A DNA stretch of 64,000 nt from Fulvia fulva (GCF_020509005.1 NC_063016.1:4712001-4776000), one strand, 5' to 3'. Counted from the first letter of the stretch, positions 42,401 to 51,735 are shown. Numbers and translations are program-made. The notes: a model not told the origin generated them from the letters alone.

Positions 42401-42843
42401 TTGAAATCTCCTATCACGATGTTGTGGTTTTGTTGGTCCATTGCTTCCGGGAGCCTTCCTAGCGTGTGTAGTTGTGTGCTGCTTCTGGACTCTGGAGGTG
42501 GGTTGTATACGCTATGGATCAGGACTTGGCCTTGAGTTGTTTTGAGCTGCACTGTGGTGATATCCCTGTCGGTTCTCGGCCAGGCCTGCCAGTCCTCTGC
42601 TAGTACCTTCTTACTGACATAGATACAAGTTCGTGGGACTCCCTCGGTTCTGTTTATTACTACGTGGTATCTCGGGTCTCGCACAGTTGATGGAATCCTA
42701 GAGTGTGGGTTGATCCATGGTTCCTGTATTGCTATAATGTGGTGTTCCTCCGGGTCTAAGGCTTGTAGAAAGCTCCTTTGGACCTTGTCTTTGCTTCTGT
42801 TCACATTATACTGAATGATTGATAGTCTGTTAGTGTGAGGCAT
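39442..42843 (-). CDS. LINE ORF2: endonuclease/reverse transcriptase
   Basis: This 1133-aa frame has an APE-type endonuclease at residues 1-230 (LSIIQYNVNRSKD, IIAIQEPWI, VIGDFNLHHPKWG, SSDHYPI). The reverse transcriptase follows from about residue 480 ([52 protein letters not shown]) with the catalytic box GFVDDTNIL. The C-terminal cysteine-histidine motif is CPCGYLSQNPEHMVLNC. I see no RNase H. Its ATG shares the A of the ORF1 stop (TGATG), implying coupled translation by reinitiation. Frame intact. Confidence 0.94.
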   Translation of the reverse strand: MPHTNRLSIIQYNVNRSKDKVQRSFLQALDPEEHHIIAIQEPWINPHSRIPSTVRDPRYHVVINRTEGVPRTCIYVSKKVLAEDWQAWPRTDRDITTVQLKTTQGQVLIHSVYNPPPESRSSTQLHTLGRLPEAMDQQNHNIVIGDFNLHHPKWGSDFTPAHHFLAGRLIGQMETAQMDLITPKGTETWARNNSSSTLDLCFMSHALTRRVESCTVNDQLESSSDHYPIQTDIQLTVEEEREPERRLCWKQAEWTLVQQRLEGELEQVNIDNIHTTEGIDQAVEQLIEAMQRAAQAHIPEKRWSLYQKPYWTPECTAKVKEARRARRRWEQRRTQANWEAYNNACKAKKAQIRRDKTQEWRSTVGMITEHPEQIWRLAEWARKPDEERNSPPQFPSIQDQDGETQTTPIGKAKAFADHFFGTQVEADLSNIPGTHIPPPREANWQVSAIEIGNIIKKLKGNKAPGPDKIPNCYLKASSSLITPVLAPIFTQCMKQGYCPKAFRQSLTCVLRKPQKEDYTKLKSYRPIALLNTLGKLLEKVVAIRLTGIVEEHNLLPATQMGGRQKRSTLTAVELITEQIRHIWHYGNNKVASLLSLDISGAFDNVSHARLLHILRMKSIPAWIVHFVQSFLKDRTTQILLGSFKAPQTPIANTGIPQGSTLSPILFLLFMADLTPLLETANTSASGFVDDTNILAWSGSTEENCALLEERHRQCEKWAREHGAKFAPDKYQLIHFSKAKTKHNLAAPVKIQGFETHPTRELRVLGIWLDPKLSWGPQVKKAQARADTNRQSIERLTASTWGATFTKAQTMYKAIVKPAMLYGAAIWAAEKHIPKRIEDPLNRAQAACLKRVLGAYKSTPHRTMEMESGTAPIREYLQGMRCQYAEKTSAYPAQGTIQAATQRIRTQWERRRRPNRPHMIPQKEADLKTSQEILAALEQREALREQANTGDKGKKKQSQAERIAGHLWETRWNQKPVRPGAPPAARTFGRYNYLIYKDLKRAEASIAIQIRSEHIGLRAYLHQRRVPGYDSKRCPCGYLSQNPEHMVLNCTKWVKGRSQWRAKARDRQYQAIIQDRQDIRRVTRWILNEDYLEQFSLAVETERWIERRERERRAGETEGRKGIERRTSPGLRAR

Positions 42844-44135
42844 CAGGACATGTTTGTGTCTGGGTCCGTTTGGTCTTGCTGTTGGTCTTGCTGTTGGTTT
42901 TCCCGTCCCTCCTCCTGTTCTTCCCTTTGGGGTTGGCTCCCTATCATTTGGTTGATTCTCATTTGTCCATTGCTCTGCGCTGCCTTGTACAAGAACGTTG
43001 GTCTCCCTATTGCTGGCACTATTTGTGGCTCCTCTTGTGGCCGGGGTCTCTTATTCGGGTGGGTGGTTCTCTCTGGTTGTTTCTGTTCACCTACTAGGAA
43101 CCTGGTTGGTGTTGTTACCCTTGCTTCCCGCGCTCTCCACTGGGCTGATAGTCTAACTGGGCATTGGTTTGACCATGCCGGGTGTTTTCTCCCACATGCT
43201 GCGCATCTTGTGTCCTCCTTCCGTTTTTGGCACTCTTGGGTCGCGTGATCACCAGCACAGTGTGAGCAGACTGGTGTGGCTTTGCTACACTTTGGGGCAA
43301 TATGTCCGTACTGTTGACAGTTGAAACATTGAAGGATTCTGTGGTTGCTCTGATGGATTTCTACATCCAGCCTCTCAAAGTCCCAGTACAACCCTTGGTC
43401 TAAGACCTTGTTCGCTTGCTCTGGTGTTGCAACCCATAAGATCAGCGAGGAGGCCCTCTTGCCCTCCTCTATCTTCCTCTTGACCCACGCTGTCTTTGTG
43501 ATCTGTAGTCCTGGTGCTGTTACCTGGTTTTGCCTCTGGAGGTTTGGTGTATCCCTTTGTGTATCAAAGGTTCGTGGGACCCCATGCGCAATTACCATGT
43601 ACTGTTGATGGGAGACTTTCGCTGTGCTCCCGATCTTCAGTGTCCACTCCTTGTCTATTTCGAGGGCCTTCTTGTCCTGTACGTGTGCTGTAAACAGCTT
43701 GACCCCTTTGTTGTCTGCCCTTGCCCCTACTATTCCCTTTACTCCGATCTTCTCGACTATCTCCCTCCCGGTCATCTTTCCTATCTCTTCCTTCTCTTTC
43801 TGGTCCGTAATATGGACTCGTAGTACTGTGCTTTGAGGGGGGGTGGGTTGGCTCGCGATTGTTGCCCAGGTCGTTGGGCCCTGGGTCTGTCTCGGGTCTC
43901 TTTGAGGGTTGTTTCTTGCGTTTCGTGTTGCTGCCTCGATTGCCATGTTGATCGTAGTGCTTGTTTGTCGTTTGAGCGCCTTCAGTCCCCCGAGCAGTTC
44001 GCTCATTACTCCTTTCAGTGCTCTCTCCGGAAACCTCCCTTCTTCTGCCGCTACCATCTCTTCCGCCTTCTTGCAGAGCGTCCTCCACTCGTCTCCCCCT
44101 TGCTCTCGGTCGTCTACTACCGTCGTCGTCGCCAT
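42843..44135 (-). CDS. LINE ORF1: gag-like RNA-binding protein
   Basis: A 430-aa frame upstream of ORF2. Residues 90-180 resemble the LINE gag domain (VLRVHITDQKEKEEIGKMTG). Three zinc-knuckle-like motifs follow: CFNCQQYGHIAPKC, CSHCAGDHATQEC and CAACGRKHPAWSNQC. The C-terminus is Gln/Glu-rich. ORF1 proteins coat the LINE RNA. It ends TGA overlapping the ORF2 ATG. Confidence 0.92.
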   Translation of the reverse strand: MATTTVVDDREQGGDEWRTLCKKAEEMVAAEEGRFPERALKGVMSELLGGLKALKRQTSTTINMAIEAATRNARNNPQRDPRQTQGPTTWATIASQPTPPQSTVLRVHITDQKEKEEIGKMTGREIVEKIGVKGIVGARADNKGVKLFTAHVQDKKALEIDKEWTLKIGSTAKVSHQQYMVIAHGVPRTFDTQRDTPNLQRQNQVTAPGLQITKTAWVKRKIEEGKRASSLILWVATPEQANKVLDQGLYWDFERLDVEIHQSNHRILQCFNCQQYGHIAPKCSKATPVCSHCAGDHATQECQKRKEDTRCAACGRKHPAWSNQCPVRLSAQWRAREARVTTPTRFLVGEQKQPERTTHPNKRPRPQEEPQIVPAIGRPTFLYKAAQSNGQMRINQMIGSQPQREEQEEGRENQQQDQQQDQTDPDTNMS

Positions 44136-44164
44136 TTTTCAATCCGTTCTGCAATCGGTAGTCT

Positions 44165-44460
44165 ACTAACTTATATACTTTTCGGGCGTAGTATATACTA
44201 GTAGTAACGGCTAATACTATCTATATAGCCCGAGAGGACGGATACGAATATCGATTAATAGAGAGCACTAAAGGGCTTAGGCCTATAGAGGTAGATATTA
44301 GCTTAAGGAGTAAATAGGGAGGGAGGGCGTAGAGGGAAGCTTTTGCTCCGGGCTAACCTCTCGAAACGAGGCTATACGGTAGTACTAGATAAGTAGGAAA
44401 GCGCGGTTAAGACTTATTACCTTATCTCGTAGCTAGCTTACTAAATACGATTCCTTCCTT
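44165..44460. other. RIP-affected repeat of unassigned origin
   Basis: TA-rich, with almost no CA/TG and no legible domain. It probably belongs to the old gypsy host element or another relic. Confidence 0.45.
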
Positions 44461-44612
44461 ACTATAGTAGCTAAGTATAGTCCTTAGGCGAGAGGGCCTA
44501 CCTATCGAAGGGACTCGTCGCGCCGCTAGCGAAGATCTAAAACTAATGCCTAAGGAAGGTTACCGGGGTATATAAGTCGATACTAATAAGGATACTTAAG
44601 TACGAGACCGCT
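44461..44612 (+). repeat. 5'-truncated RIP-mutated LINE, part 1
   Basis: From actatagtagctaag onward this matches 55692-55841 of the longer LINE relic, with a sharp loss of similarity upstream. That is the pattern of 5' truncation. Continues at 50911 after the gypsy-2 insertion. Confidence 0.75.
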
Positions 44613-45132
44613 TGTCATGGTCTCCCCACAGAGAGTACAGAAGGTGGGGACAGAAGAGCCTCAGAGTGCTCAGAAGTCGTCAAGAAGTGACAGTCCAGCT
44701 TGGTGTGTGAGCGCCAAGAATCACATGCCCCGCAACATTCACTACGGGACCCAGCCCTCCAAATTCACCCCTCTACCAAACCTTGACAGATTCACTTCGG
44801 CTCGTGACTGTGTGACTCACGGCACTCCCGCGAGCACCCGCGACTGCGCTGGACCCTGGAAGAAGCACGTGGAAGACTCGGAACGTAGGGCAGGTTGGAA
44901 TAAGGTTTTGAGCAAAGCTGCTGAGCGCGGCTTCGCACGGGTTAGCCCTGTTGATGCGGGGACACGCACTCGCGAGGGTCGCGTATAAATATCTGGCCTT
45001 CCCCAGGCCTCTCTTGCTTCCTTCGTCTTTTGTTTTGTGTAGCAATCATACCATACCCTTTTGCATCTGCACTTCGCACCTGCATTCTCGCTTTCACCCT
45101 TGCATCTCACAGGCCAGGCTCTCGCCCTGACA
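44613..45132 (+). repeat. Gypsy-2 5' LTR
   Basis: Identical by eye to 50386-50905. It contains a TATA-like tataaata at 44984-44991, likely the element promoter. Confidence 0.95.
44984..44991 (+). promoter_or_regulatory. TATA box of gypsy-2 LTR
   Basis: The sequence gcgtataaatatc sits in the middle-right of the LTR, where the U3/R boundary is expected. The same box is at 50757-50764 in the 3' LTR. Confidence 0.6.
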
Positions 45133-45175
45133 TCACAAAAAGACCAACAAACCGTCAACCACTCGAGTCATCCTC

Positions 45176-46336
45176 ATGGGTGACCACGCCACCGATGGAG
45201 GTGTCAACCTCGACAACCAAGACACTCCATTCCACTTCAGTGAGTGGACTGACATCCCCTTCTCGAACGCCGCTGCCTTCGGTGCCTGGGCAAACGCCAA
45301 CCCCGACACCGCCTACGCTCTCATCAACCGCACCGTCTCCTCTTTCCGCGAGACCGCCCAGCAGGTCGAGCAAGCAAACAACCAAGCAACATACCTTCAA
45401 GGTATTGTGAACACCTTCCAGAACCTCGCCCCGCACGCCGACGACAACCGCCGCCAGCACTTCTCCAAGAAGGTCAACGACCCAGACGAGTTCGACGGCA
45501 ACAAGAGCAAGTTTGAGGCATTTGAGACACAGCTCACCATCAAGCTGTTGGCTAATGCCGACCACTTTCCGCAAGAGAAGGACAAAGTCACGTACGTCTT
45601 CTCCCTCCTTCGGGGAGACGCCGCGGCTCAGGTACAACACTACATCGACAACGCCACGCAGACTATCGGCTGCCCGGACGTCCTCACCTTGATGCAGGAC
45701 CTCCGTGCTGCCTTTGGTGATCCAGACCGTAGAGCCACCGCCCAGAACGCCATCCACAACCTCCTCCAGAAGAACAAGAGCTTCGCCGAGTACCTCGCGG
45801 CCTTCAACCGCGACATCGGGTTCACCGGCTACAACGAAGAGACCAAGAAGAGCACTCTCCGCCGTGGTTTGTCAGCAGAGCTTCTTCGAGCCCTCGAGGA
45901 CAAGGACGTCGGTGCTATGAGCTTCCGTGAGCTCGTCGAGACCTGCCAGCGCCTCGACTCCAACATGAAACACACCGCCTCTCTCCTCGCTTCCCGTTCT
46001 CAAGGTCGTCAGCCTCGGGGTCCCGGAAGCCACTTCGCTGCTCCACTAGGCGCCGCCGCTCCTACGGCTCTCCCTCCCGTCTCTGTAGGTGACGCTATGG
46101 ATCTCAGCGCTGGTGCCGCCGTCCCTCGAGTCCAGGGCCTCGTCAACGGTAAGCTCACTCCCGAAGAGAAGCTTCGCCGTCGCCAGGCCGGACTCTGCAC
46201 CTACTGCGGCGGTCCAGGCCACATCGCAGCCAACTGTCCGCAGCTCGCTGCCCGTAACGCCCGCAACCCGGTTCGCGGCGCTGTCGGCGCTATCGAGCCT
46301 GCTCCTGCTGCTCCCGCTGAGCAGGAAAAAGCCTAG
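45176..46336 (+). CDS. Gypsy-2 gag
   Basis: A 386-aa frame opens 43 nt after the 5' LTR. Gag domain text includes DEFDGNKSKFEAFETQLTIKL, VTYVFSLLRGDAAAQVQHYI and SFAEYLAAFNRDIGFTGYNE. One CCHC knuckle, CTYCGGPGHIAANC, lies near residue 340, followed by an Ala/Pro tail. The stop TAG at 46334-46336 lies in a 16-nt overlap with the pol frame. Structural protein of the particle. Confidence 0.93.
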   Translation: MGDHATDGGVNLDNQDTPFHFSEWTDIPFSNAAAFGAWANANPDTAYALINRTVSSFRETAQQVEQANNQATYLQGIVNTFQNLAPHADDNRRQHFSKKVNDPDEFDGNKSKFEAFETQLTIKLLANADHFPQEKDKVTYVFSLLRGDAAAQVQHYIDNATQTIGCPDVLTLMQDLRAAFGDPDRRATAQNAIHNLLQKNKSFAEYLAAFNRDIGFTGYNEETKKSTLRRGLSAELLRALEDKDVGAMSFRELVETCQRLDSNMKHTASLLASRSQGRQPRGPGSHFAAPLGAAAPTALPPVSVGDAMDLSAGAAVPRVQGLVNGKLTPEEKLRRRQAGLCTYCGGPGHIAANCPQLAARNARNPVRGAVGAIEPAPAAPAEQEKA

Positions 46337-49300
46337 GTCTTCCTCATCGACGCGATGAAGACCAAGAACAACGTTTACCGAAAGTGAAGAGAGGAAAGAA
46401 GTTGAGGATCAATACAGCACAGCTAGACCTGTACGACGAGACGGGCAAGGACCACGCTTGCAAACCGTTCGTCACGAATGTAAATATCGGCTCAAAGAAA
46501 CTCTCTTCTTCCAATCTCACTCTCATGGACACTGGCGCACTAGGCGAGTCTTTTATGGACTATAAACTCGCGACCTCTCTCAACCTCGAACCCCAGGAAC
46601 TGAAGTACCCTCGCACCCTTGAACTCTTTGACGGCACGGAGACTACCACTGGTAAGATTACTCATGTTGTACACACGTCAATCACCCTCGGAGGCAAGCG
46701 TATGTCGATCACCAGCTTCCTTACGTCCCTACCGCATCAGAAGTTTATCCTCGGCCTCCCCTGGTTCAGACGACACCGACCTATCATCGACTGGACTTCC
46801 CTTACTGTCAGCTTCCCTCCAGAAGTTCCTCCGGCACCTCCGCCTTCTCCGCCGCCTCAGCGCGGTCCTGAGTATACCAAGATCTTCCAGGTGAACGCCG
46901 CTGCCTTCACCACTGCTGCTAAGCAGCCCAAAGCTCAAGTCTTCGCCGCCTCTCTCCGCGATATCGACATCGCCCTCGAGAAGCTCGACAAGAAGCGTAC
47001 ACCTACCGACCCTGCTACGAAGGTCCCTCCTTGGGCACACCACATCCTCCACGTATTCGATGCTAAAGCCGCAGACGAGCTACCTCCTCATCGCCCTCAC
47101 GACCACAAGATTGAGCTAGAAGAAGGTGCAGAGACACCGTTCGGACCGTTATATTCCATGTCCCGAGAAGAGCTTATCGTCCTCAAGAGATACCTCGAAG
47201 AGAACCTAAAGAAGGGGTTCATTCGAGCGAGCCGTTCCAGCGCTGGCAGTCCCGTCATGTTCGTCAAGAAGCCCGGCGGTGGTCTACGCTTCTGCGTAGA
47301 CTACCGAGGCTTGAACGCTGTTACAAAGAAGAACCGCTACCCAATACCGTTGATTCAGGAGACGCTCGAGCGCCTCTCTAAGGCCAAGTACTTCACCAAG
47401 CTCGATGTCATCGCTGCGTTCAACAAGTTACGAATGGCAGAAGGACACGAGTATCTCACAGCCTTCCGTACTCGCTACGGGCTGTTCGAGTCGCTCGTTA
47501 TGCCCTTCGGCGTTTGTAACGGGCCTAGTACCTTCCAGAACTTCATTAACGACATCCTTCAGGAGTTCCTCGATCAGTTCTGCACTGCCTACATCGACGA
47601 CATCCTAGTCTACAGCGAGACCAAGGAGGAGCACCGCGAGCACGTCTGTAAGGTCCTTCAGAAGCTCGCAGACGCCGGCTTGCAGCTCGACATCGACAAG
47701 TGCGAGTTTGAGAAGACCGAAGTCAAGTTCCTTGGTTTGATCATTACCGCAGACGGCATCAAGATGGACCAAGAGAAGATCGACGCTATCGTCGAATGGG
47801 ATGCTCCTACGAACGTCAAAGAGGTCCAGGGTTTCCTAGGCTTTGCCAACTTCTACCGCCGCTTCATCCACGCATTTTCGGGCGTGGTACGCCCTTTGAC
47901 GAAGCTCACGCGCAAGGGTGAGAAGTTCGCCTGGACCGACGAATGCCAGGAGGCTTTTGACTTGCTCAAAGCGAAGTTTGTTGAGAACCCGCTTCTACGG
48001 CACTTCGATTTCGAACTGGAGACCCGTGTAGAGACCGACGCATCCGACGGCGTGGTGGGCGGTGTCCTGCTACAACGCCGCTCGCCTGAATCCCCCTGGT
48101 TACCTGTCGCCTTCCTCTCCAAGAAGATGACCGCCACGGAGTGTAACTACGAGATCTACGACAAGGAGCTTCTCGCCATCGTCAAAGCTTTCGAAGAGTG
48201 GCGCCCCGAGCTCGAAGGCTCTGCTATGCCCGTCCAAGTAAGCTCCGACCATAAGAACCTCGTCTACTTTATGAAGAGCAAGCTGCTCAATCGTCGCCAG
48301 GCCCGCTGGAGCGAGTTCCTCTCCCGGTTCAACTTCGTGATCTCGTACACGCCCGGCAAGGCCAACTCGATGGCCGACGCCCTTACCCGCCGCCCTGGTG
48401 ACTCTCCAGTTGATCGAAGAGGGGGCCGGCAAATCGCAGGGCAACAAGTCATCAAAGAGCACAACCTCTCTTCCGAGCTTCGAGAGTACCTATCGAACGG
48501 CCAGCCTACGCTCGCCGCTTCCTTTGCTACTCTCGTGCTCGCTCCTGCCTACCTTGACGAGAGTGACGATGAATCCGAGCCTGAAGAATACGCCTCGGAC
48601 GCTGAGGACTTGAACGACGATGAAGAGGGCTCAGTAACGACCGACGGCTCATCCGAATCAGACTTTGAGGGGTTTGATAATGAGGAGCAGCCCGAAGGCA
48701 TCATGGCACGAGTACGAACAGCGTACGATGCCGACATAGACGCCCAAGAGTTAGTTCAGGCCCTTGAATCTGGCGCGAGGACATTCCCGGGCTTCTCGCT
48801 GTCCGAGTGCGAGCTCCAGGGAGGTGTCGTCTACTTCCGTAAGAAGCTTTACGTACCGCAGCCCGAAGGCTCTAATATCCGAGCTGAGATTCTTCAAATC
48901 ATCCACGACTCCGCCTCTGGGGGTCACCCAGGCGTAGCCAAGACCCACAAGCTCCTCGCTAGGTATTACTGGTGGCCGCATTCCTGGAAGGACGTCCGCC
49001 GCTACGTGCTGAACTGCGCTGCTTGCCGAAGAGCCAAAGCTAACCGCCACCGTCCCCACGGTCTCTTGCACCCTCTCCCGGCTCCTGATCGTCCGTGGAA
49101 GCACATCACTATGGACTTTATCACCGATCTTCCTCACGGCAAGACCTTCAGCGGCGTGAAAGCAAAGGCCCTTCTAGTGATCGTGGACCGTCACTCCAAG
49201 GACCGGTACATGATCCCGTGCTGGAGCATGACCGCAAAGGAGACTGCTCGCTTGTTCTACGAATTCGTCTGGCGCTTTCAAGGCCTCCCGGATAGCATCA

Positions 49301-50463
49301 CCTCTGACAGAGGCACCCAGTTCATCTCGCACTTCTGGAAGCGTCTGTGTGCTATCCTAGGCATCAAGCATAACCTCTCGACCAGTTTTCAGCCACAGAC
49401 CGACGGCCAGACCGAAATTACGAACGCTATCCTCGAGCAGGTCCTTCGTTGCTTCGTCGACTACCACCAGAAGGATTGGCCTCAGCATATCCCTGCGGTG
49501 GAGTTCGCTACTCGTAACTGGGACTCGGAGACTACTGGCTACTCTCCCTTCTATACTACGAGAGGTTACCACCCTCGTACAGGCATGGAACCAGAAGAAC
49601 CTCTCCCGCCTACCGAAGACGCAAACGAGCAAGCAGCAGACGAGTTCGCTACTATGCTCTCACAGATCCATGAAGAAGTTCACGACGAGATGGTGTACGC
49701 ACAAGCAATCTACGAGGATCAAGCCAATCGTCGTCGCCAGCCAGCTCCCGACTACCAAGTAGGCGATATGGTCTACCTCAACTCCAAGAACATCAAGACA
49801 GACCGCCCCTCCAAGAAGCTGAACTGGAAGAACCTAGGTCCTTTTGAGATCACCGAGCGTATCAGTTCACACGCCTACCGTCTAGCTCTTCCTGCGAACA
49901 TAAAGATCCACGACGTCTTCCATCCCGTACGCCTTCGGCCGTCGGCTGAGGACCCATTCCCGAACCAAAACCAAGACATGCCAGGTCCTCCCGATGAAGT
50001 AGAAGTCGACGAGCCTGTTAACCTACCTTCTGACGACTATGCCGTCCGCAAGATCCGGGGAATCCGCGTAGAGCCCAACGACGTTGAAGGACTACCGCCG
50101 ATCAAGTATGAAGTCGAATGGCAAGGTTGCCCTGAGTGGGATACCTCATGGGAACCTATCCAACATATCATCTTCAATCGTCAAGCAATCGAAGAATACC
50201 ACGCCCGCGCAGACGGCCCAGAAGTCAACATCGGCAGGCTCTTCGAATCTGAGCTCTTCGACGGGGCTTACCAATGGTGTATCGACCATGACATCAGGCC
50301 TAGGCCTGGTACTGAAGCTGAACATCCTCGATATGTGGAACTACTACGGCTTCGTAGGAACTCAGCTTTGTTCGGGGGGGGCTACTGTCATGGTCTCCCC
50401 ACAGAGAGTACAGAAGGTGGGGACAGAAGAGCCTCAGAGTGCTCAGAAGTCGTCAAGAAGTGA
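46321..50463 (+). CDS. Gypsy-2 pol polyprotein with chromo-like C-terminus
   Basis: The pol frame is open from 46321, just after a TGA, to 50463 (about 1380 codons). It lies in the -1 frame relative to gag and has no ATG near its start, so it is probably made as a gag-pol fusion. Order: protease (LTLMDTGALGESF), reverse transcriptase (RFCVDYRGLNAVTKKNRYPIP, AYIDDILVYS), RNase H (ETDASDGVVGGVLL), the integrase finger (GGHPGVAKTHKLL...CAACRRAK), the integrase core (DFITDLPHGK, SDRGTQFISHFW, QPQTDGQTEITNA) and a chromo-like fold (KYEVEWQGCPEWDTSWEP). The frame runs through the polypurine tract and 78 nt into the 3' LTR. Confidence 0.93.
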   Translation, partial: AGKSLGLPHRRDEDQEQRLPKVKRGKKLRINTAQLDLYDETGKDHACKPFVTNVNIGSKKLSSSNLTLMDTGALGESFMDYKLATSLNLEPQELKYPRTLELFDGTETTTGKITHVVHTSITLGGKRMSITSFLTSLPHQKFILGLPWFRRHRPIIDWTSLTVSFPPEVPPAPPPSPPPQRGPEYTKIFQVNAAAFTTAAKQPKAQVFAASLRDIDIALEKLDKKRTPTDPATKVPPWAHHILHVFDAKAADELPPHRPHDHKIELEEGAETPFGPLYSMSREELIVLKRYLEENLKKGFIRASRSSAGSPVMFVKKPGGGLRFCVDYRGLNAVTKKNRYPIPLIQETLERLSKAKYFTKLDVIAAFNKLRMAEGHEYLTAFRTRYGLFESLVMPFGVCNGPSTFQNFINDILQEFLDQFCTAYIDDILVYSETKEEHREHVCKVLQKLADAGLQLDIDKCEFEKTEVKFLGLIITADGIKMDQEKIDAIVEWDAPTNVKEVQGFLGFANFYRRFIHAFSGVVRPLTKLTRKGEKFAWTDECQEAFDLLKAKFVENPLLRHFDFELETRVETDASDGVVGGVLLQRRSPESPWLPVAFLSKKMTATECNYEIYDKELLAIVKAFEEWRPELEGSAMPVQVSSDHKNLVYFMKSKLLNRRQARWSEFLSRFNFVISYTPGKANSMADALTRRPGDSPVDRRGGRQIAGQQVIKEHNLSSELREYLSNGQPTLAASFATLVLAPAYLDESDDESEPEEYASDAEDLNDDEEGSVTTDGSSESDFEGFDNEEQPEGIMARVRTAYDADIDAQELVQALESGARTFPGFSLSECELQGGVVYFRKKLYVPQPEGSNIRAEILQIIHDSASGGHPGVAKTHKLLARYYWWPHSWKDVRRYVLNCAACRRAKANRHRPHGLLHPLPAPDRPWKHITMDFITDLPHGKTFSGVKAKALLVIVDRHSKDRYMIPCWSMTAKETARLFYEFVWRFQGLPDSITSDRGTQFISHFWKRLCAILGIKHNLSTSFQPQTDGQTEITNAILEQVLRCFVDYHQKDWPQHIPAVEFATRNWDSETTGYSPFYTTRGYHPRTGMEPEEPLPPTEDANEQAADEFATMLSQIHEEVHDEMVYAQAIYEDQANRRRQPAPDYQVGDMVYLNSKNIKTDRPSKKLNWKNLGPFEITERISSHAYRLALPANIKIHDVFHPVRLRPSAEDPFPNQNQDMPGPPDEVEVDEPVNLPSDDYAVRKIRGIRVEPNDVEGLPPIKYEVEWQGCPEWDTSWEPIQHIIFNRQAIEEYHARADGPEVNIGRLFESELFDGAYQWCIDHDIRPRPGTEAEHPRYVELLRLRRNSALFGGGYCHGLPTESTEGGDRRASECSEVVKK

Positions 50464-50905
50464 CAGTCCAGCTTGGTGTGTGAGCGCCAAGAATCACATG
50501 CCCCGCAACATTCACTACGGGACCCAGCCCTCCAAATTCACCCCTCTACCAAACCTTGACAGATTCACTTCGGCTCGTGACTGTGTGACTCACGGCACTC
50601 CCGCGAGCACCCGCGACTGCGCTGGACCCTGGAAGAAGCACGTGGAAGACTCGGAACGTAGGGCAGGTTGGAATAAGGTTTTGAGCAAAGCTGCTGAGCG
50701 CGGCTTCGCACGGGTTAGCCCTGTTGATGCGGGGACACGCACTCGCGAGGGTCGCGTATAAATATCTGGCCTTCCCCAGGCCTCTCTTGCTTCCTTCGTC
50801 TTTTGTTTTGTGTAGCAATCATACCATACCCTTTTGCATCTGCACTTCGCACCTGCATTCTCGCTTTCACCCTTGCATCTCACAGGCCAGGCTCTCGCCC
50901 TGACA
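50386..50905 (+). repeat. Gypsy-2 3' LTR
   Basis: Identical by eye to 44613-45132. Its first 78 nt are also the end of pol. Confidence 0.95.
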
Positions 50906-50910
50906 CCGCT

Positions 50911-51735
50911 ATACCGCCGATCGACCTATATATCTAGGGACTACGGACCTCCTACTTAGGTAAGTCGGTATAGTACCTAGTATTAGAGGTTATCGCTAGT
51001 ATAGCCGTAAGGGCCCGCGAATTAGTACTAGCGTATAAGGGCATTCGACCCGGGAACGAGCCGAACTACCGGGTAAGGGACGAATAGCTAGTAATACGAT
51101 AGGAAGGTAAGAAGTCGTTTATAGAGTAACTATAGAAAGAGAGGTAGAACAACTAGGGTGTAGGGTATAGTAGACGCCCTTAGCTAGCGGGACAACCTAA
51201 GGAATAGTTAGCTACGAAATCCGCGGTCAAGTACCCCCCGAAGCTTATCTACTACCGCCTTACGAGGGTATAGAGTAGTATAGTAACCTAACTACGAAGC
51301 GAACACATCGGCCTCTAGGGGTACCTATTATAGAGGAAGGTTCTAGGATATACAAATACTAGCTACCCCTACGGCTATCGCTCCTAGAACGTACGGTACG
51401 TACTCCTCGTCTATCCGAGGTAGTCCCTAGGAAGGAGGGAGTAGATAGTAAAGGCGAGGAACCGGACGATTAGGGTACTTCTTAATAACGCTAAGGACCT
51501 ACGGCGTATTACGAACTAGATACTAGAGAAGGGCTAGCTAGAATAGTACCGCCTAGTAGGAGTAGTATAGGAAGAGAGGACACGACGTAGCGCGACGAGA
51601 CCGGCTAGGAGCGGGGGCTAATAGGGTAGTGATATAGACTACGTACGTTTAGAGGGAAAGCTAATCTAGATAAGGAGAAGTTAGGGGCGGGAAGGGTTTT
51701 CACCTATTCGGGTTTCCCTTTATATATAATAATAG
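50911..51735 (+). repeat. 5'-truncated RIP-mutated LINE, part 2
   Basis: Matches 55842-56660 nearly base for base and ends in cgggtttccctttatatataa like the longer relic. Together with 44461-44612 it makes a LINE fragment of about 1 kb. Confidence 0.75.

Larger units (their letters stand above)
39225..44160 (-). mobile_element. Intact Tad-like LINE (non-LTR retrotransposon)
   Basis: Two intact minus-strand frames, no LTRs, and a 3' end in short tandem repeats (plus strand tagatagatagat near 39239-39252) where a LINE tail is expected. Composition changes sharply to RIP-like DNA at about 44165 and 39240. Exact ends and the target duplication were not determined. Order ORF1 then endonuclease/reverse transcriptase is that of the Tad1/I groups. 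Confidence 0.9.
44613..50905 (+). mobile_element. Complete Ty3/gypsy element (gypsy-2)
   Basis: Two identical 520-bp LTRs (44613-45132, 50386-50905; TGTCA..TGACA) flank gag and pol on the plus strand. The target duplication CCGCT is at 44608-44612 and 50906-50910. A G-rich polypurine tract (50373-50381) abuts the 3' LTR. A related unoccupied site is visible at 55832-55850. No RIP. Confidence 0.95.

Noticed and set aside
45155..45757. 200-codon minus frame opposite gypsy-2 gag
   Set aside because: Complement of gag with valine/leucine-rich shadow composition and no domain.
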